DNA of 64,000 nucleotides from the NCBI RefSeq assembly GCF_018476645.1, contig NZ_JAHCTB010000002.1:62001-126000 (forward strand). The letters are read 5' to 3'. The notes below the pieces were generated by a model. That model did not search any database, had not been told where the DNA came from, and saw only the letters and a program-made list of their open reading frames with translations. The position numbers were made by a program, and so were the translations under genes. This document shows, piece after piece, positions 1 through 9,570 of this stretch (positions are counted from its first letter, which is position 1; the number at the start of each line of letters is the position of its first letter). This DNA is from Aequorivita echinoideorum. Its GTDB lineage: Bacteria > Bacteroidota > Bacteroidia > Flavobacteriales > Flavobacteriaceae.

Positions 1-795
1 CCGAGCCGCAGTTACGTATTGCATCTGCTTCACGCCCATAACCTGTCCGCGTACCACGCGTGCCACTTCTACCCACATCGTGAGGCCTACAGCGATAAAT
101 ACCTGCCAAAATCCTTTGCCCAGCGCAAGTGTTATTGCAATTACCAAAAGCAATGTGGGGATGGACCAAGTTACATTGATGATCCACATAATGGCGGCAT
201 CAATTTTTCCACCAAAATATCCGCCAATGGCACCCATTGTAATACCTATAAGTAGGGAGATTAAAACAGCTATAAAACCTATTGCAAGCGAAATACGGAT
301 ACCAATAAGCATTCGGCTTAAAAGATCGCGTCCATACTTATCGGTTCCCAAAAGGAATTTTCTTTCTGAAATATAGTTATCGGGGATTTCACTTGCGTGT
401 TGCAAATCGGGGAACTGCGAAAGACTGTACTCCTTTTGAAGACCGGCCGTTTCATCTTGCATATATTCCGTTATTTCGATGCCATTATTTTTGATGGAAT
501 ATTTTGAAATCGGGATTTCAGTATCCGCATTTTTTTTTCCAAAGAAAAAAGCCGTAACAACATTTTGATCCTCAACCTTCGCAGGAATCGTAAGCATCTG
601 CACCCGAAACCCTGGATTCTTGGAATGGATTGACAAATGCATTTGGTTGGCATTTTCAGAATCATCTGGCGCCAAAGCATATGCAAAAACAGCCAAAAAT
701 ACGCACATGACCAAAAAAGCAAAACTAAAAACGCCCCAAATGTTTTTTTTAAACTTTTGGAGCGCAATTTTGGTTAATGAAGTGGATTTTTTCAC
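1..795 (-). CDS. DppC-type oligopeptide ABC transporter permease, C-terminus cut by window edge
   Basis: Reading the minus strand from a GTG at 795 gives 265 codons with no stop up to base 1. The N-terminus is a short basic tail and a membrane segment at about residues 18-42, followed by a roughly 120-residue extracytoplasmic insert. Then comes the DppC/OppC signature LGTDKYGRDLLSRM, and further membrane helices of the binding-protein-dependent permease domain. This family forms the inner-membrane channel for di- and oligopeptides with a second permease and two ATPases. The long insert before the LGTD motif is typical of Bacteroidetes members. It lies 29 bp after prc on the same strand and is probably cotranscribed with it. 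Family assignment is firm; the substrate is unknown. Confidence 0.85.
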   Translation of the reverse strand, partial: MKKSTSLTKIALQKFKKNIWGVFSFAFLVMCVFLAVFAYALAPDDSENANQMHLSIHSKNPGFRVQMLTIPAKVEDQNVVTAFFFGKKNADTEIPISKYSIKNNGIEITEYMQDETAGLQKEYSLSQFPDLQHASEIPDNYISERKFLLGTDKYGRDLLSRMLIGIRISLAIGFIAVLISLLIGITMGAIGGYFGGKIDAAIMWIINVTWSIPTLLLVIAITLALGKGFWQVFIAVGLTMWVEVARVVRGQVMGVKQMQYVTAAR

Positions 796-824
796 ACTTC
801 AAATTTACTAAAAATATGCAGTTA

Positions 825-3017
825 TCAATTTTTGATATCGGCTACTTTTTTCTGCTTGATGTTATTCAGTTTTAAATCTTCGAGCACGTGCACGGCTTCT
901 TCCACATATATATCTTTACTTAGGTTTTTATGCCATCTTTTTCGCTTTTCAGAAAGTGTTGTGTCCTTTTTCATCAATGCAGTTTCGTACGGCAATGAAT
1001 TAAAGCTCAATTTGTTATCATAACTATCAATAGATTCAAATCTTTCACTTTCTTTTTTGCGGGCTGCAATATCTGCACTGTAAGCATCATAATTAAGATT
1101 GACGGTTTTCTCATCCCGGCGCAATTTTATCCATTTGGCATTTTCGTCAATCAATTGCAAATCTTCATTTTTTGCCATTCGCTCCTTACTTTTTTGGATG
1201 GTCTCCTCATAATCTATATACCCATCCCACACATCATATTTTGCCGCATCAATTTTATCGTATGGCAGTGGATTATCATAATCACGTTCGCCCACATCTA
1301 TATAGCTGTATCTGTCTGGCATAACCACATCACTTTTTACACCTTCAAGTTGGGTAGAACCACCGTTCACGCGATAAAATTTTTGGGAGGTAATTTTTAA
1401 GGCACCCATATCGCCCAAATCATTTTGACGCAGCCATTGGTTTAGATCAATCACATTTTGAACTGTACCTTTACCGTAGGTCTGTTTGCTTCCCAGTATA
1501 ATTGCACGTTTATAATCCTGCATAGCAGCAGCTAAAATCTCTGAAGCCGACGCGGAAAGCTCATTTACTAAAATAACCAAAGGACCGTCCCAAACAATTT
1601 CCGGATCTTTATCCTCAAGCACTTCTTTATTTCCATCAAAAGAGCCCACCTGTACTACGGGACCTTTTTTTATAAAAAGCCCAGCAATATCTACAGCCGT
1701 GCGCAAAGAACCACCACCGTTATCGCGAAGATCCAGCACTAATCCTTCCATCCCTTCTGCTTTAAGACGTTCAATTTCTTTTTTAACGTCTGTTGCAGCG
1801 TTTCTGTTTTTGTAATCTTCCATATCAAAATAGAACTGCGGAAGATTGATCAATCCAAATTTACGTTCATCGGTTTCTATCAAAGATGATTTGGCATAAG
1901 TTTCTTCAAGCTCAACCACATCCCGAACCAAGGTTTTGTCTGAAATAGTACCATCCACATTTTTAATGGTAAGCGTAACTTTGGTTCCCTTTGGCCCTTT
2001 AATGAGCTTCACCGCATCATCAATTCGCATGCCCACAATGCTTACCGCATCTTTTTCGTCTTCTTGTTTTACTTTTAAGATTGCATCGCCAACCTCGATT
2101 TTTTCACTGCGCCACGCTGGACCACCGCTTATGATTTCAATTACAGTGATGTAGTCATTTTTTTTCTGAAGTCTTGCTCCTATTCCTTCCAATTTTCCAC
2201 TCATTCTCAAATCAAATCTTTCTTTATCAGGCGGTGCGAAGTAATTGGTGTGCGGATCAAATTCCTCGACAATGGTATTCAGATAAATTGCAAAATAATC
2301 TTGACGCTGAAGGTCTTTAGTGAAATCGAAATATTCATCCAGTGAATTTTTTGTAGTCTCACGGGATTTTTCCTCAAGCTCGCTCAATGATTTTGCTTCG
2401 AAAGGTTCGTCCTTTTTTTGCTTTTCCGAAGAACTTTCTTGTTTGTCTTCATCTGTATTTTTATCTGAAACTCCTTTCTCTCTATTTTTTTGTTCTTCAA
2501 CAGAATCGTAGTAGCTAGAGAGTGCCGTAAACTTCAACTGTTGCTTCCATCGTGCTTTCAATTCATCCCTATTCTTGGAGTATTCTAGATTATCATAATC
2601 CACATCAATAGATTCTTGAATATTGTAATCGAATGGCTGCGAGAGCACCTCGGGATATATTTTTTTCACATCCTCCATTCTATCTTGAAAACGGGAATAT
2701 ACCAAATCAAAAAATGTCAATTCCTTATTTTTGATTTGGTCATCAATCTTAGTTTTGTATTTGCTGAATTCTTCAATATCCGAAGCTAAAAAATAACGCT
2801 TCAAAGGATCTAATCCATTGATGAAATCCTTATAAACTTCTGCAGAAAATTCATCATTCAAATCTTTAGGGTCATAGTGGCCCTTTTCTAAAACATAAGC
2901 TATTAAATCGAGTAGGAGTTTGTCTTTATCTGGGTCGTTAAATTCCTTTGTAGTGAAACTGCAGGACGCTACTGCAACAAAAACCGCAAGGAATAAAACT
3001 TTAAAATTCTTTTTCAT
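825..3017 (-). CDS. prc: Carboxy-terminal processing (tail-specific) protease Prc
   Basis: This is a 730-residue S41-family periplasmic protease. It has a lipoprotein-like signal peptide ending in ASCS, an N-terminal helical domain with the DPHTNYF motif, a PDZ domain at about residues 270-360, the protease core and a C-terminal DUF3340-type extension. Aligning with E. coli Prc, the Ser-Lys dyad is the middle serine of SASASE (about residue 490) and the lysine of YGKGTVQ (about 516). A Glu/Lys/Ser-rich low-complexity insert lies near residues 175-215. Prc trims C-termini of periplasmic and lipid-anchored substrates. ATG at 3017 (MKKNFK) gives the more usual signal peptide; an in-frame ATG at 3026 is the alternative. 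Confidence 0.95.
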   Translation of the reverse strand: MKKNFKVLFLAVFVAVASCSFTTKEFNDPDKDKLLLDLIAYVLEKGHYDPKDLNDEFSAEVYKDFINGLDPLKRYFLASDIEEFSKYKTKIDDQIKNKELTFFDLVYSRFQDRMEDVKKIYPEVLSQPFDYNIQESIDVDYDNLEYSKNRDELKARWKQQLKFTALSSYYDSVEEQKNREKGVSDKNTDEDKQESSSEKQKKDEPFEAKSLSELEEKSRETTKNSLDEYFDFTKDLQRQDYFAIYLNTIVEEFDPHTNYFAPPDKERFDLRMSGKLEGIGARLQKKNDYITVIEIISGGPAWRSEKIEVGDAILKVKQEDEKDAVSIVGMRIDDAVKLIKGPKGTKVTLTIKNVDGTISDKTLVRDVVELEETYAKSSLIETDERKFGLINLPQFYFDMEDYKNRNAATDVKKEIERLKAEGMEGLVLDLRDNGGGSLRTAVDIAGLFIKKGPVVQVGSFDGNKEVLEDKDPEIVWDGPLVILVNELSASASEILAAAMQDYKRAIILGSKQTYGKGTVQNVIDLNQWLRQNDLGDMGALKITSQKFYRVNGGSTQLEGVKSDVVMPDRYSYIDVGERDYDNPLPYDKIDAAKYDVWDGYIDYEETIQKSKERMAKNEDLQLIDENAKWIKLRRDEKTVNLNYDAYSADIAARKKESERFESIDSYDNKLSFNSLPYETALMKKDTTLSEKRKRWHKNLSKDIYVEEAVHVLEDLKLNNIKQKKVADIKN

Positions 3018-3138
3018 TATCCGCATAGAAGTAAAATATTATATTAAATGCTCTAAATTATACAAAAAACCGTGCCACGAAGGATAAGCGGTACTAATTT
3101 TTTGTTAAACAGATTTTCAGGTAAATGGCTATGGATAG

Positions 3139-3170
3139 TTGTAGTTTGAAGATTAATAAATGTATTTTTG
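3139..3170 (+). promoter_or_regulatory. Bacteroidetes-type promoter for surE
   Basis: TTG at 3139-3141 is followed by 21 bases and TATTTTTG at 3163-3170, matching the TTG / TAnnTTTG consensus of the Bacteroidetes primary sigma factor. It lies 21 bp before the surE ATG. Confidence 0.5.
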
Positions 3171-3191
3171 TTTTCATTCAAAAATAAAAAA

Positions 3192-3968
3192 ATGGCGAAA
3201 AAAAAACCGCTTATCCTCGTAACCAATGATGATGGAATAAACGCTCCGGGCATAAGGACTTTGATTGAGGTGATGAATAAAATAGGAGATGTGCTGGTGG
3301 TGGCCCCGGACTCGCCCCAAAGCGGAATGGGCCATGCGATTACTATTAATGATACACTCTATTGCAATAGTATAAAAGTGATAAATGATGATCCACATAC
3401 GGAATACAGCTGTAGTGGAACGCCGGTTGATTGCGTAAAACTTGCGGTCAATGAAATTTTAAAGCGAAAACCAGATTTATGTGTAAGCGGTATCAACCAC
3501 GGCAGCAATTCTTCCATAAACGTGATTTACAGTGGAACCATGAGTGCGGCCGTTGAGGCAGGTACGCTTGGTATTCCGTCCATAGGATTTTCGCTTTTGG
3601 ACTATTCGCTTGAGGCAGATTTTTCTCCCGCAAAGAAATATGTAAAGCTTATTGCTGAGCAAACATTGAAAAATGGTCTTCCGAAAGGCGTTGTTTTAAA
3701 TGTAAATATCCCGAAACTGCCGGCTAAAGAGATAAAAGGTGCTAAAGTCTGTCGACAGGCAAATGCGCATTGGGAGGAAAAATTCGACAAAAGGACAAAT
3801 CCATTGGGACGTGACTATTATTGGCTCACGGGAGAATTTGTTAACGAGGACAAAGGTGAGGATACTGATGAGTGGGCGCTGCAACATGGATTTGTTTCCG
3901 TAGTACCCGTACAATTTGACCTAACGGCGCATCACGCTATTAAGGATTTGAATTCTTGGGATTTATAA
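3192..3968 (+). CDS. surE: 5'/3'-nucleotidase SurE
   Basis: This 258-residue protein begins with the SurE metal-binding signature LVTNDDGINAPGI close to the N-terminus and carries the later family motifs SGINHGSN and YSGTMSAAVEA. SurE is a divalent-metal-dependent phosphatase acting on nucleoside monophosphates, linked to stationary-phase survival. The ATG at 3192 is preferred over an in-frame TTG at 3168, because that TTG overlaps the predicted -7 promoter element. A small membrane protein gene follows after 9 bp and coaD lies further downstream, so the three may be cotranscribed. Confidence 0.95.
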   Translation: MAKKKPLILVTNDDGINAPGIRTLIEVMNKIGDVLVVAPDSPQSGMGHAITINDTLYCNSIKVINDDPHTEYSCSGTPVDCVKLAVNEILKRKPDLCVSGINHGSNSSINVIYSGTMSAAVEAGTLGIPSIGFSLLDYSLEADFSPAKKYVKLIAEQTLKNGLPKGVVLNVNIPKLPAKEIKGAKVCRQANAHWEEKFDKRTNPLGRDYYWLTGEFVNEDKGEDTDEWALQHGFVSVVPVQFDLTAHHAIKDLNSWDL

Positions 3969-3977
3969 GATAGTTGT

Positions 3978-4265
3978 ATGAAACCACAGGGAAAGGAAAT
4001 TTTAATAGGTTTATTGATAGGTTTGGCGGCAAATATCGCTGGCATCTATCTGTATATTTATTTTTTCTCAAAGGCGAGCATTGAGGCTACATTGCAGGCT
4101 GCCTTGGAAAATGATTTTTTAGGAAGTTTAATTGCGCTGGGAGCTATACTCAACTTTTTGGCCTTTTTCGTGTTTATAAGAAAACATCAATATTACAGAG
4201 CTCGAGGAGTAGTTTTGGCTACGGTGATTGCCGCGTTAATTATTTTGGTTTCAAAATTTTATTGA
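3978..4265 (+). CDS. Small membrane protein of unknown function
   Basis: The 95-residue product has three hydrophobic segments (about residues 8-28, 46-66 and 74-93) with short basic linkers and no recognisable catalytic motif. It sits 9 bp after surE and 64 bp before coaD on the same strand. No family is recognised with confidence; it looks like a conserved inner-membrane protein of flavobacteria found beside surE. Confidence 0.7.
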   Translation: MKPQGKEILIGLLIGLAANIAGIYLYIYFFSKASIEATLQAALENDFLGSLIALGAILNFLAFFVFIRKHQYYRARGVVLATVIAALIILVSKFY

Positions 4266-4329
4266 AAAAATTAATGGCATTTAGTTTAAAGTCAAGTAAC
4301 TTGGTAATTTAATATCTAAAAAAAGATAG

Positions 4330-4782
4330 ATGAAACGCGCAGTATTTCCCGGAACTTTTGATCCCATCACTATGGGCCACGTAGATATTATTGAACGTGC
4401 GCTTCCGCTTTTTGACGAGCTTATTATTGCAATTGGGGTGAATGCAGATAAAAAAACCATGTTTACCTTAGAGCAACGCATTAAATTCATCCAGAATACT
4501 TTCAGGAATGAAAATAGAATCAAGGTAAAAAGTTACACGGGGCTTACGGCAAACTTCTGTATTTTGGAGAAAGCACAATTTATAATCCGCGGACTTCGAA
4601 ATACAACGGATTTAAATTATGAACAACCCATTGCCCAGACAAATTATAAAATGGCATCCGTAGAGACATTATTTTTGATATGTTCCCCAGAAGTTTCAAA
4701 TATTTCCTCAACCATTGTTAGGGACATTATGCGCAATGATGGTAACTATATAAGTTTAGTTCCATCATCGGTAAAAAAATAA
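4330..4782 (+). CDS. coaD: Pantetheine-phosphate adenylyltransferase CoaD
   Basis: CoaD transfers AMP from ATP to 4'-phosphopantetheine to give dephospho-CoA, the penultimate step of coenzyme A synthesis. The 150-residue protein has the nucleotidyltransferase signature FPGTFDPITMGH at residues 5-16 (the HxGH-type motif is TMGH), the phosphopantetheine-binding stretch RGLRNTTDLNYE and the ISSTIVRD motif near the C-terminus. Length and motif order match the bacterial family. A bidirectional terminator follows. Confidence 0.96.
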   Translation: MKRAVFPGTFDPITMGHVDIIERALPLFDELIIAIGVNADKKTMFTLEQRIKFIQNTFRNENRIKVKSYTGLTANFCILEKAQFIIRGLRNTTDLNYEQPIAQTNYKMASVETLFLICSPEVSNISSTIVRDIMRNDGNYISLVPSSVKK

Positions 4783-4790
4783 ATTTAGGG

Positions 4791-4827
4791 CAAAAAAAAA
4801 CCTCTCAAAATTGAGAGGATTTTTTTA
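4791..4827. terminator. Bidirectional terminator between coaD and rpsT
   Basis: The perfect stem CCTCTCAA / TTGAGAGG (4801-4808 and 4811-4818) is flanked by an A-run on the left and a T-run on the right, so it can end both converging transcripts. Confidence 0.85.
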
Positions 4828-4846
4828 TAAACTTTAGTCGCTTCAA

Positions 4847-5098
4847 TTAAAGCGCTGCAACGTGCTTTGCCATATTCGATTTAAGGTTTGAAGCCTTGTT
4901 TGAATGAATAATGTTTTTCTTGGCCAATTTGTCAATCATTGAAACAACACTTGGAAACATAGTTTCCGCTTCTTTTTTATCAGTAAGCTCTTGAAACTTT
5001 TTCATAGCGTTACGTGCAGTTTTGTGCTGGTAACGGTTACGTAAACGTTTTGCCTCATTGCTTCTAATTCTTTTTAATGCTGACTTGTGATTTGCCAT
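4847..5098 (-). CDS. rpsT: 30S ribosomal protein S20
   Basis: This 83-residue, strongly basic helical protein starts MANHKSALKRIRSNEAKRLR, the typical S20 N-terminus. It binds the 5' domain of 16S rRNA during 30S assembly. The gene is 27 bp downstream of tRNA-Glu on the same strand with no promoter visible in the gap, so the two are probably cotranscribed from the promoter at 5220-5250. Confidence 0.96.
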   Translation of the reverse strand: MANHKSALKRIRSNEAKRLRNRYQHKTARNAMKKFQELTDKKEAETMFPSVVSMIDKLAKKNIIHSNKASNLKSNMAKHVAAL

Positions 5099-5125
5099 TG
5101 TATTATTGTTTATTTCTAAATCTTG

Positions 5126-5197
5126 TAGTCCGTAGGGGAATCGAACCCCTGTTACCAGGATGAAAACCTGGCGTCCTAACCCCTAGACGAACGGACC
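5126..5197 (-). tRNA. tRNA-Glu (anticodon TTC)
   Basis: The minus strand reads GGTCCGT at the 5' end and ACGGACT plus discriminator A at the 3' end, giving a seven-pair acceptor stem with one G-U pair. The anticodon stem CCAGG/CCTGG encloses TTTTCAT with anticodon TTC. The T arm is AGGGG/CCCCT around TTCGATT. CCA is not encoded. Length is 72 nt. Confidence 0.96.
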
Positions 5198-5219
5198 ATT
5201 TTGTTTTTTAATGCGGATG

Positions 5220-5250
5220 CAAAAATACAACTATTTTTGAATGACACAAA
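5220..5250 (-). promoter_or_regulatory. Promoter for tRNA-Glu and rpsT
   Basis: On the minus strand TTTG (5250-5247) is followed by exactly 19 bases and TATTTTTG (5227-5220), a near-perfect Bacteroidetes -33/-7 promoter, 22 bp upstream of the mature tRNA 5' end. Confidence 0.75.
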
Positions 5251-5275
5251 TCCAAAATAACTTTTTTTAAAAAAA

Positions 5276-6751
5276 TTAATACGCCCTAGCAAAAAGCACT
5301 TTTCTTTGAGAAGGTTTTCCTGTAAAAATGCACGTGCCGGGCTGTGTATCTCCATCCAAAGGAATACACCGAATGGTTGCTTTTGTGTCGTTTTTTACCA
5401 TTTCCTCGGTAGCTGAAGTACCATCCCAGTGTGCCAAGATAAAGCCTCCCTTAGTATCCAATACTTTTTTGAATTCGTCATATGAAGTTACCTCCGAAGT
5501 ATTTTCAATTCTATGGGAAATAGCCTTTTTATAAAGGTTTTCTTGAATTTCACCCAATAATGATTCTACAGTATTCACCACCTTGTCGTGGCTTATAAAT
5601 TCTTTTTGGAATGTATCCCTTCTGGCGAGCTCCACTGTGCCTTTTTCAACGTCTTTCGGCCCAATTGCTATACGCAATGGAACTCCTTTCAATTCATACT
5701 CATTAAATTTCCAACCTGGCTTCTGCGTATCGCGATTGTCGTATTTAACCCGCACACCTTTCGACCGAAGTTGTTTCATCAAATTTTTGGCAATAGCGTC
5801 CACGCCATCAAATTCCTCTTCATTCCTGTAGATAGGCACGATAACCAATTGATCAGGCGCCAAGTTTGGGGGCAAAACAAGACCATTATCATCACTATGT
5901 GTCATTACAAGAGCACCCATAAGCCTAGTTGAAACCCCCCAGGATGTGGCCCAAACATAATCCAATTTTCCTTCTTTTGAAGTAAATTTCACATCAAAAG
6001 CCTTAGCGAAATTTTGCCCCAAAAAATGTGAAGTACCCGCTTGAAGAGCTTTTCCATCCTGCATCAATGCTTCGATGCAATAGGTTTCCAGAGCCCCAGC
6101 GAAACGCTCGCTTTCTGTTTTGGTTCCTTTTACAACTGGAATAGCCATAAAATTTTCAACAAAGTCTGCATATACGTTCATCATCTGCTCTGCTTCTGCT
6201 ACAGCTTCATCTTTTGTGGCGTGGGCAGTATGACCTTCCTGCCATAAAAATTCAGCAGTCCTCAAGAATAGTCTTGTGCGCATTTCCCATCTTACCACAT
6301 TGGCCCATTGATTAATTAGTAAAGGCAAATCACGATAAGATTGTATCCATTTTCTGTAAGTATCCCAAATAATTGTTTCTGAAGTTGGGCGTACAATTAG
6401 CTCTTCTTCGAGTTTAGCCTCAGGATCCACCACGATTCCGCTACCATCTTCCGCATTTTTTAACCTATAATGCGTTACTACGGCGCATTCCTTCGCAAAA
6501 CCATCTACATGGCTTGCTTCTTTGCTAAAATAAGATTTTGGTATAAAAAGTGGAAAATAGGCATTTTGGTGCCCAGTTTCTTTGAACATTCTATCAAGCT
6601 CGGCTTGCATTCTTTCCCAAATTGCGTAACCATACGGTTTTATGACCATACAACCTCGCACCCCGGAATTTTCAGCGAGATCTGCCTTAATAACCAATTC
6701 ATTATACCATTTGGAATAATCTTCCGCTCGAGGGGTTAAATTCTTTGCCAT
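5276..6751 (-). CDS. proS: Proline--tRNA ligase, archaeal/eukaryotic-like type
   Basis: This 491-residue class II aminoacyl-tRNA synthetase charges tRNA-Pro. It has motif 2 around [21 protein letters not shown], the anticodon-binding domain at about residues 290-390, and a C-terminal zinc-ribbon-like domain ending in ARAY. The short length without the bacterial editing insertion, together with the C-terminal Tyr, identifies the archaeal-type ProS that Bacteroidetes use. It is transcribed divergently from the Gly/Tyr-rich lipoprotein gene at 6854. Confidence 0.96.
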   Translation of the reverse strand: MAKNLTPRAEDYSKWYNELVIKADLAENSGVRGCMVIKPYGYAIWERMQAELDRMFKETGHQNAYFPLFIPKSYFSKEASHVDGFAKECAVVTHYRLKNAEDGSGIVVDPEAKLEEELIVRPTSETIIWDTYRKWIQSYRDLPLLINQWANVVRWEMRTRLFLRTAEFLWQEGHTAHATKDEAVAEAEQMMNVYADFVENFMAIPVVKGTKTESERFAGALETYCIEALMQDGKALQAGTSHFLGQNFAKAFDVKFTSKEGKLDYVWATSWGVSTRLMGALVMTHSDDNGLVLPPNLAPDQLVIVPIYRNEEEFDGVDAIAKNLMKQLRSKGVRVKYDNRDTQKPGWKFNEYELKGVPLRIAIGPKDVEKGTVELARRDTFQKEFISHDKVVNTVESLLGEIQENLYKKAISHRIENTSEVTSYDEFKKVLDTKGGFILAHWDGTSATEEMVKNDTKATIRCIPLDGDTQPGTCIFTGKPSQRKVLFARAY

Positions 6752-6853
6752 AGCTATGTATTTGGCACAAATGTTGTGTCTCTGTTAAAGGATTAGTTAG
6801 ATTCAGCAAAACTAATTATTTTTATGAAGTTCAACAATTAAAATACCACGTAT

Positions 6854-7918
6854 ATGTTTACTCAAACTCTCGATATAAAACGCAAATTGCCCCTGTTTAT
6901 GGCTGGTTGTGTTTCCTTATTTTTACTCTCCTGCGGAACTTACAAAGATGGTTATAACGATAATGATGGAATTTATTCTTCTCGCAATAATTCTTATGAA
7001 ACAATAGATGATGATTATGATAATGAAGGTGAGGAAGGTAAATCAAATTATTACAAGCAATATTTTCAATCCAAAACAAATATGTATAATGATTTACCCG
7101 AAGAGGGTGCAATCTTTACGGACATTGAAGCATATTCCACCACAGAATCCATTGATGAGGATGGGTATATTGTAATTGAGGAAAACGACTACGATGATGC
7201 ATACGGCCCCTGGGGAAGCAATAGCGATAACGTTGTAGTGAATATTTATGACAACGGCGGATGGGGCGGATACGCTGGTTTCGGCGGACTTGGATTCTGG
7301 GGCAACCCATATTTCGGTGGCTGGGGCGGCTATTATGGATACTACTCACCTTTCTGGGGCGTAAACTATGGATGGGGATATCCTTTCTATGGAGGTTTTT
7401 ACGGCTACGGCTGGGGTGGTTGGGGACATCCATTTTATGGCGGATATTATGGTTATGGAGGCTATTATAATAATTATTACAATGGAAATTACAACGGAGT
7501 TTCCTATAATAGAGGAAGAAGAAACACAGACTATGGAAGAACTTCATACAATAGAACCGATAGAGGCCGATCCAGCAACGCTTCTACAAGAAATTCATAC
7601 TCAAGGTCCGAAGCAAGCCGACGGATAAATCGCAATAACGTACGCGCAAATAGCACTTACAGAAATTCAAGATCTTCATTCGGAAATAATACGAGATCTG
7701 TGCGTTCCAACAATTCGGTACGAAACAATTCAAACAATAGAAGCATAAGAAATTCACGTTCTACGCGAAGTAATAATTATTCTTCACCTACGCAAAATAC
7801 TCGAAGCAGAAGCAGTAATTTTTCCTCTCCATCAAGAAGCAGCTCTGGTTCGATGCGTGGTGGGGGTGGAAGATCCAGCGGTGGACGCTCTGGCGGAGGC
7901 GGTAGAGGCCGCGGGTAA
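6854..7918 (+). CDS. Gly/Tyr/Trp-rich and Ser/Arg/Asn-rich putative lipoprotein
   Basis: The 354-residue product has a signal peptide with a lipobox-like LLSCG at about residues 25-29. An acidic region follows, then a segment at about 130-215 dominated by Gly, Tyr, Trp and Phe (repeats such as GGWGG, YGYGGYY). A basic Ser/Asn/Arg-rich region follows, and the protein ends in a Gly/Arg/Ser tail. No enzymatic motif is visible. The composition suggests a cell-surface or envelope protein with a disordered, aromatic low-complexity domain. The C-terminal GRSSGGRSGGGGRGRG resembles RGG-type tails. Function unknown. It is followed after 40 bp by a FadL-like porin gene. Confidence 0.8.
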   Translation: MFTQTLDIKRKLPLFMAGCVSLFLLSCGTYKDGYNDNDGIYSSRNNSYETIDDDYDNEGEEGKSNYYKQYFQSKTNMYNDLPEEGAIFTDIEAYSTTESIDEDGYIVIEENDYDDAYGPWGSNSDNVVVNIYDNGGWGGYAGFGGLGFWGNPYFGGWGGYYGYYSPFWGVNYGWGYPFYGGFYGYGWGGWGHPFYGGYYGYGGYYNNYYNGNYNGVSYNRGRRNTDYGRTSYNRTDRGRSSNASTRNSYSRSEASRRINRNNVRANSTYRNSRSSFGNNTRSVRSNNSVRNNSNNRSIRNSRSTRSNNYSSPTQNTRSRSSNFSSPSRSSSGSMRGGGGRSSGGRSGGGGRGRG

Positions 7919-7958
7919 GATTTAACCGCAACATTCACAATTTTAAATATTATAATTA

Positions 7959-9479
7959 ATGAAGAAGTTTTCATTCCTATTTCTCATCATAGGAAACATA
8001 TTTTTTATAAACGCTCAAGGCATTGGTGATGCGCTTAGATATTCTACGGAACAAAATGTTGGTACCGCTAGGTTCACAGCGTTAAGCGGAGCTATGGGAG
8101 CCCTGGGCGGAGACCTTTCCGCAATGTCCATAAATCCTGCTGGAAGTGCTGTTTTTTTAAATTCGAATGTTACACTTTCAGCTTCTTTATTTGATGTTGA
8201 AAATAATTCAACCTACTTCAACAACAGAAATAAAAGTTTTTCGGATGATATCAATCTAAATCAGGCTGGAGGGGTCTTTGTATTTGATAATTTTAATGAG
8301 GAATCTATTTGGAAAAAATTTACCGTTGGTGTGAACTATAATATATATAGAAATTTTGATAATAGATTGTACATCTCAGGCTCTGGAAATAATTCCATTT
8401 CAAATTTCTTCGTTCAGCAGGCTCAAGGGATTCCATTAAATCTTTTGGTAACCCAACAAAATGAATCAATATCTGAATTATACGATTTTTTGGGACAAAC
8501 CCAAGGAACAGCTGCTCAAAATGCATTATTGGGATACCAAGGATTTATTTTCGACCCAGTAGATGCAGATAATCCTAATAATTCTGCCTATGTTTCAAAC
8601 GTTGCCAATGGCTCTTTCAATCAGGACTATGTACTATTATCGGAAGGATATAATGGGAAATTCTCCATAAATTTTGGGGCTCAAATCACCGATAAATTTT
8701 ATATCGGTGTAAACCTAAACACTCATACTATCGATTTTCAAAGAAGTACTTTATTGCTCGAGGATAACAGCAATTTGGGAAGTACCGTAAATAATATTGC
8801 CTTTCAAAATAATCTTGCCGTTTATGGCGCAGGATTTTCCGCGCAGATTGGAGGAATTGCCAAAATCTCAGATGAATTTCGTGTTGGCTTGAGTTTAGAT
8901 ACGCCCACGTGGTACCAAATTTCTGAGGAAACCACTCAATATTTGGAAACGCAGCGCACAAAAGACGGGCAACAAATATTAGAAATTATCAATCCAAACG
9001 TTATTAATGTGTTTGAAGATTATACGTTGAAGACTCCAGGTAAAGTCACGGCCAGCGGTGCATATATTTTTGGTAAATCCGGACTTATAAGTTTCGATTA
9101 TTCGTACAAGGATTATTCTCAAATTGAATTCAGACCCTCCAATAATACATTTTTTTCAGATCAAAATACCATTATCCAGAATTCTCTTCAAGGAGCTTCA
9201 ACCTTTAAAGCAGGAGGAGAATACCGAATAAATCAAATTAGCTTACGTGGCGGCTTTCATTACGAACAAAGTCCTTATCAGAACGAAGATATACTAAGCA
9301 ATCTAATCGGCTTCTCATTGGGAACAGGATACAATTTTGGTGATTATTCCTTCGATTTAGCCTATTCAAGATCAGAGCAAGAGAGAAATCAACAACTTTA
9401 CTCTATAGGACTTACAGATTCGACGAAAATTAACACTGTATATTCAAATTTTATTGCCTCACTCATTTTCAATTTTTAA
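7959..9479 (+). CDS. FadL/TodX-family outer membrane transport protein (OmpP1-like)
   Basis: This 506-residue protein has a signal peptide ending near INAQ, followed by GIGDALRYSTEQNVGTARF and GAMGALGGDLSAMSINPAG. That N-terminal hatch signature is typical of the OmpP1/FadL/TodX long-chain fatty acid and hydrocarbon channel family. The remainder is alternating aromatic beta-strand sequence ending in FIASLIFNF, a barrel C-terminus with terminal Phe. It probably imports hydrophobic compounds across the outer membrane. The exact substrate is not visible. Confidence 0.88.
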   Translation: MKKFSFLFLIIGNIFFINAQGIGDALRYSTEQNVGTARFTALSGAMGALGGDLSAMSINPAGSAVFLNSNVTLSASLFDVENNSTYFNNRNKSFSDDINLNQAGGVFVFDNFNEESIWKKFTVGVNYNIYRNFDNRLYISGSGNNSISNFFVQQAQGIPLNLLVTQQNESISELYDFLGQTQGTAAQNALLGYQGFIFDPVDADNPNNSAYVSNVANGSFNQDYVLLSEGYNGKFSINFGAQITDKFYIGVNLNTHTIDFQRSTLLLEDNSNLGSTVNNIAFQNNLAVYGAGFSAQIGGIAKISDEFRVGLSLDTPTWYQISEETTQYLETQRTKDGQQILEIINPNVINVFEDYTLKTPGKVTASGAYIFGKSGLISFDYSYKDYSQIEFRPSNNTFFSDQNTIIQNSLQGASTFKAGGEYRINQISLRGGFHYEQSPYQNEDILSNLIGFSLGTGYNFGDYSFDLAYSRSEQERNQQLYSIGLTDSTKINTVYSNFIASLIFNF

Positions 9480-9531
9480 TTATTAGTATAGAATTATAAC
9501 CCCCCACTTTCTTTAACAACTTGCTATTACG

Positions 9532-9539
9532 TATCTTTG
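9532..9539 (+). promoter_or_regulatory. Candidate -7 element upstream of folE
   Basis: TATCTTTG matches TAnnTTTG and lies 31 bp before the folE ATG. No well-spaced TTG is found upstream, so the call is tentative. Confidence 0.4.
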
Positions 9540-9570
9540 CTGCCCATATTTTAGATTTAGAAACATTTTC

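Noticed and set aside
471-767. Minus-strand ORF of 98 codons near the left end
   Set aside because: It lies in another frame of the DppC-type permease gene, whose translation carries the family motifs.
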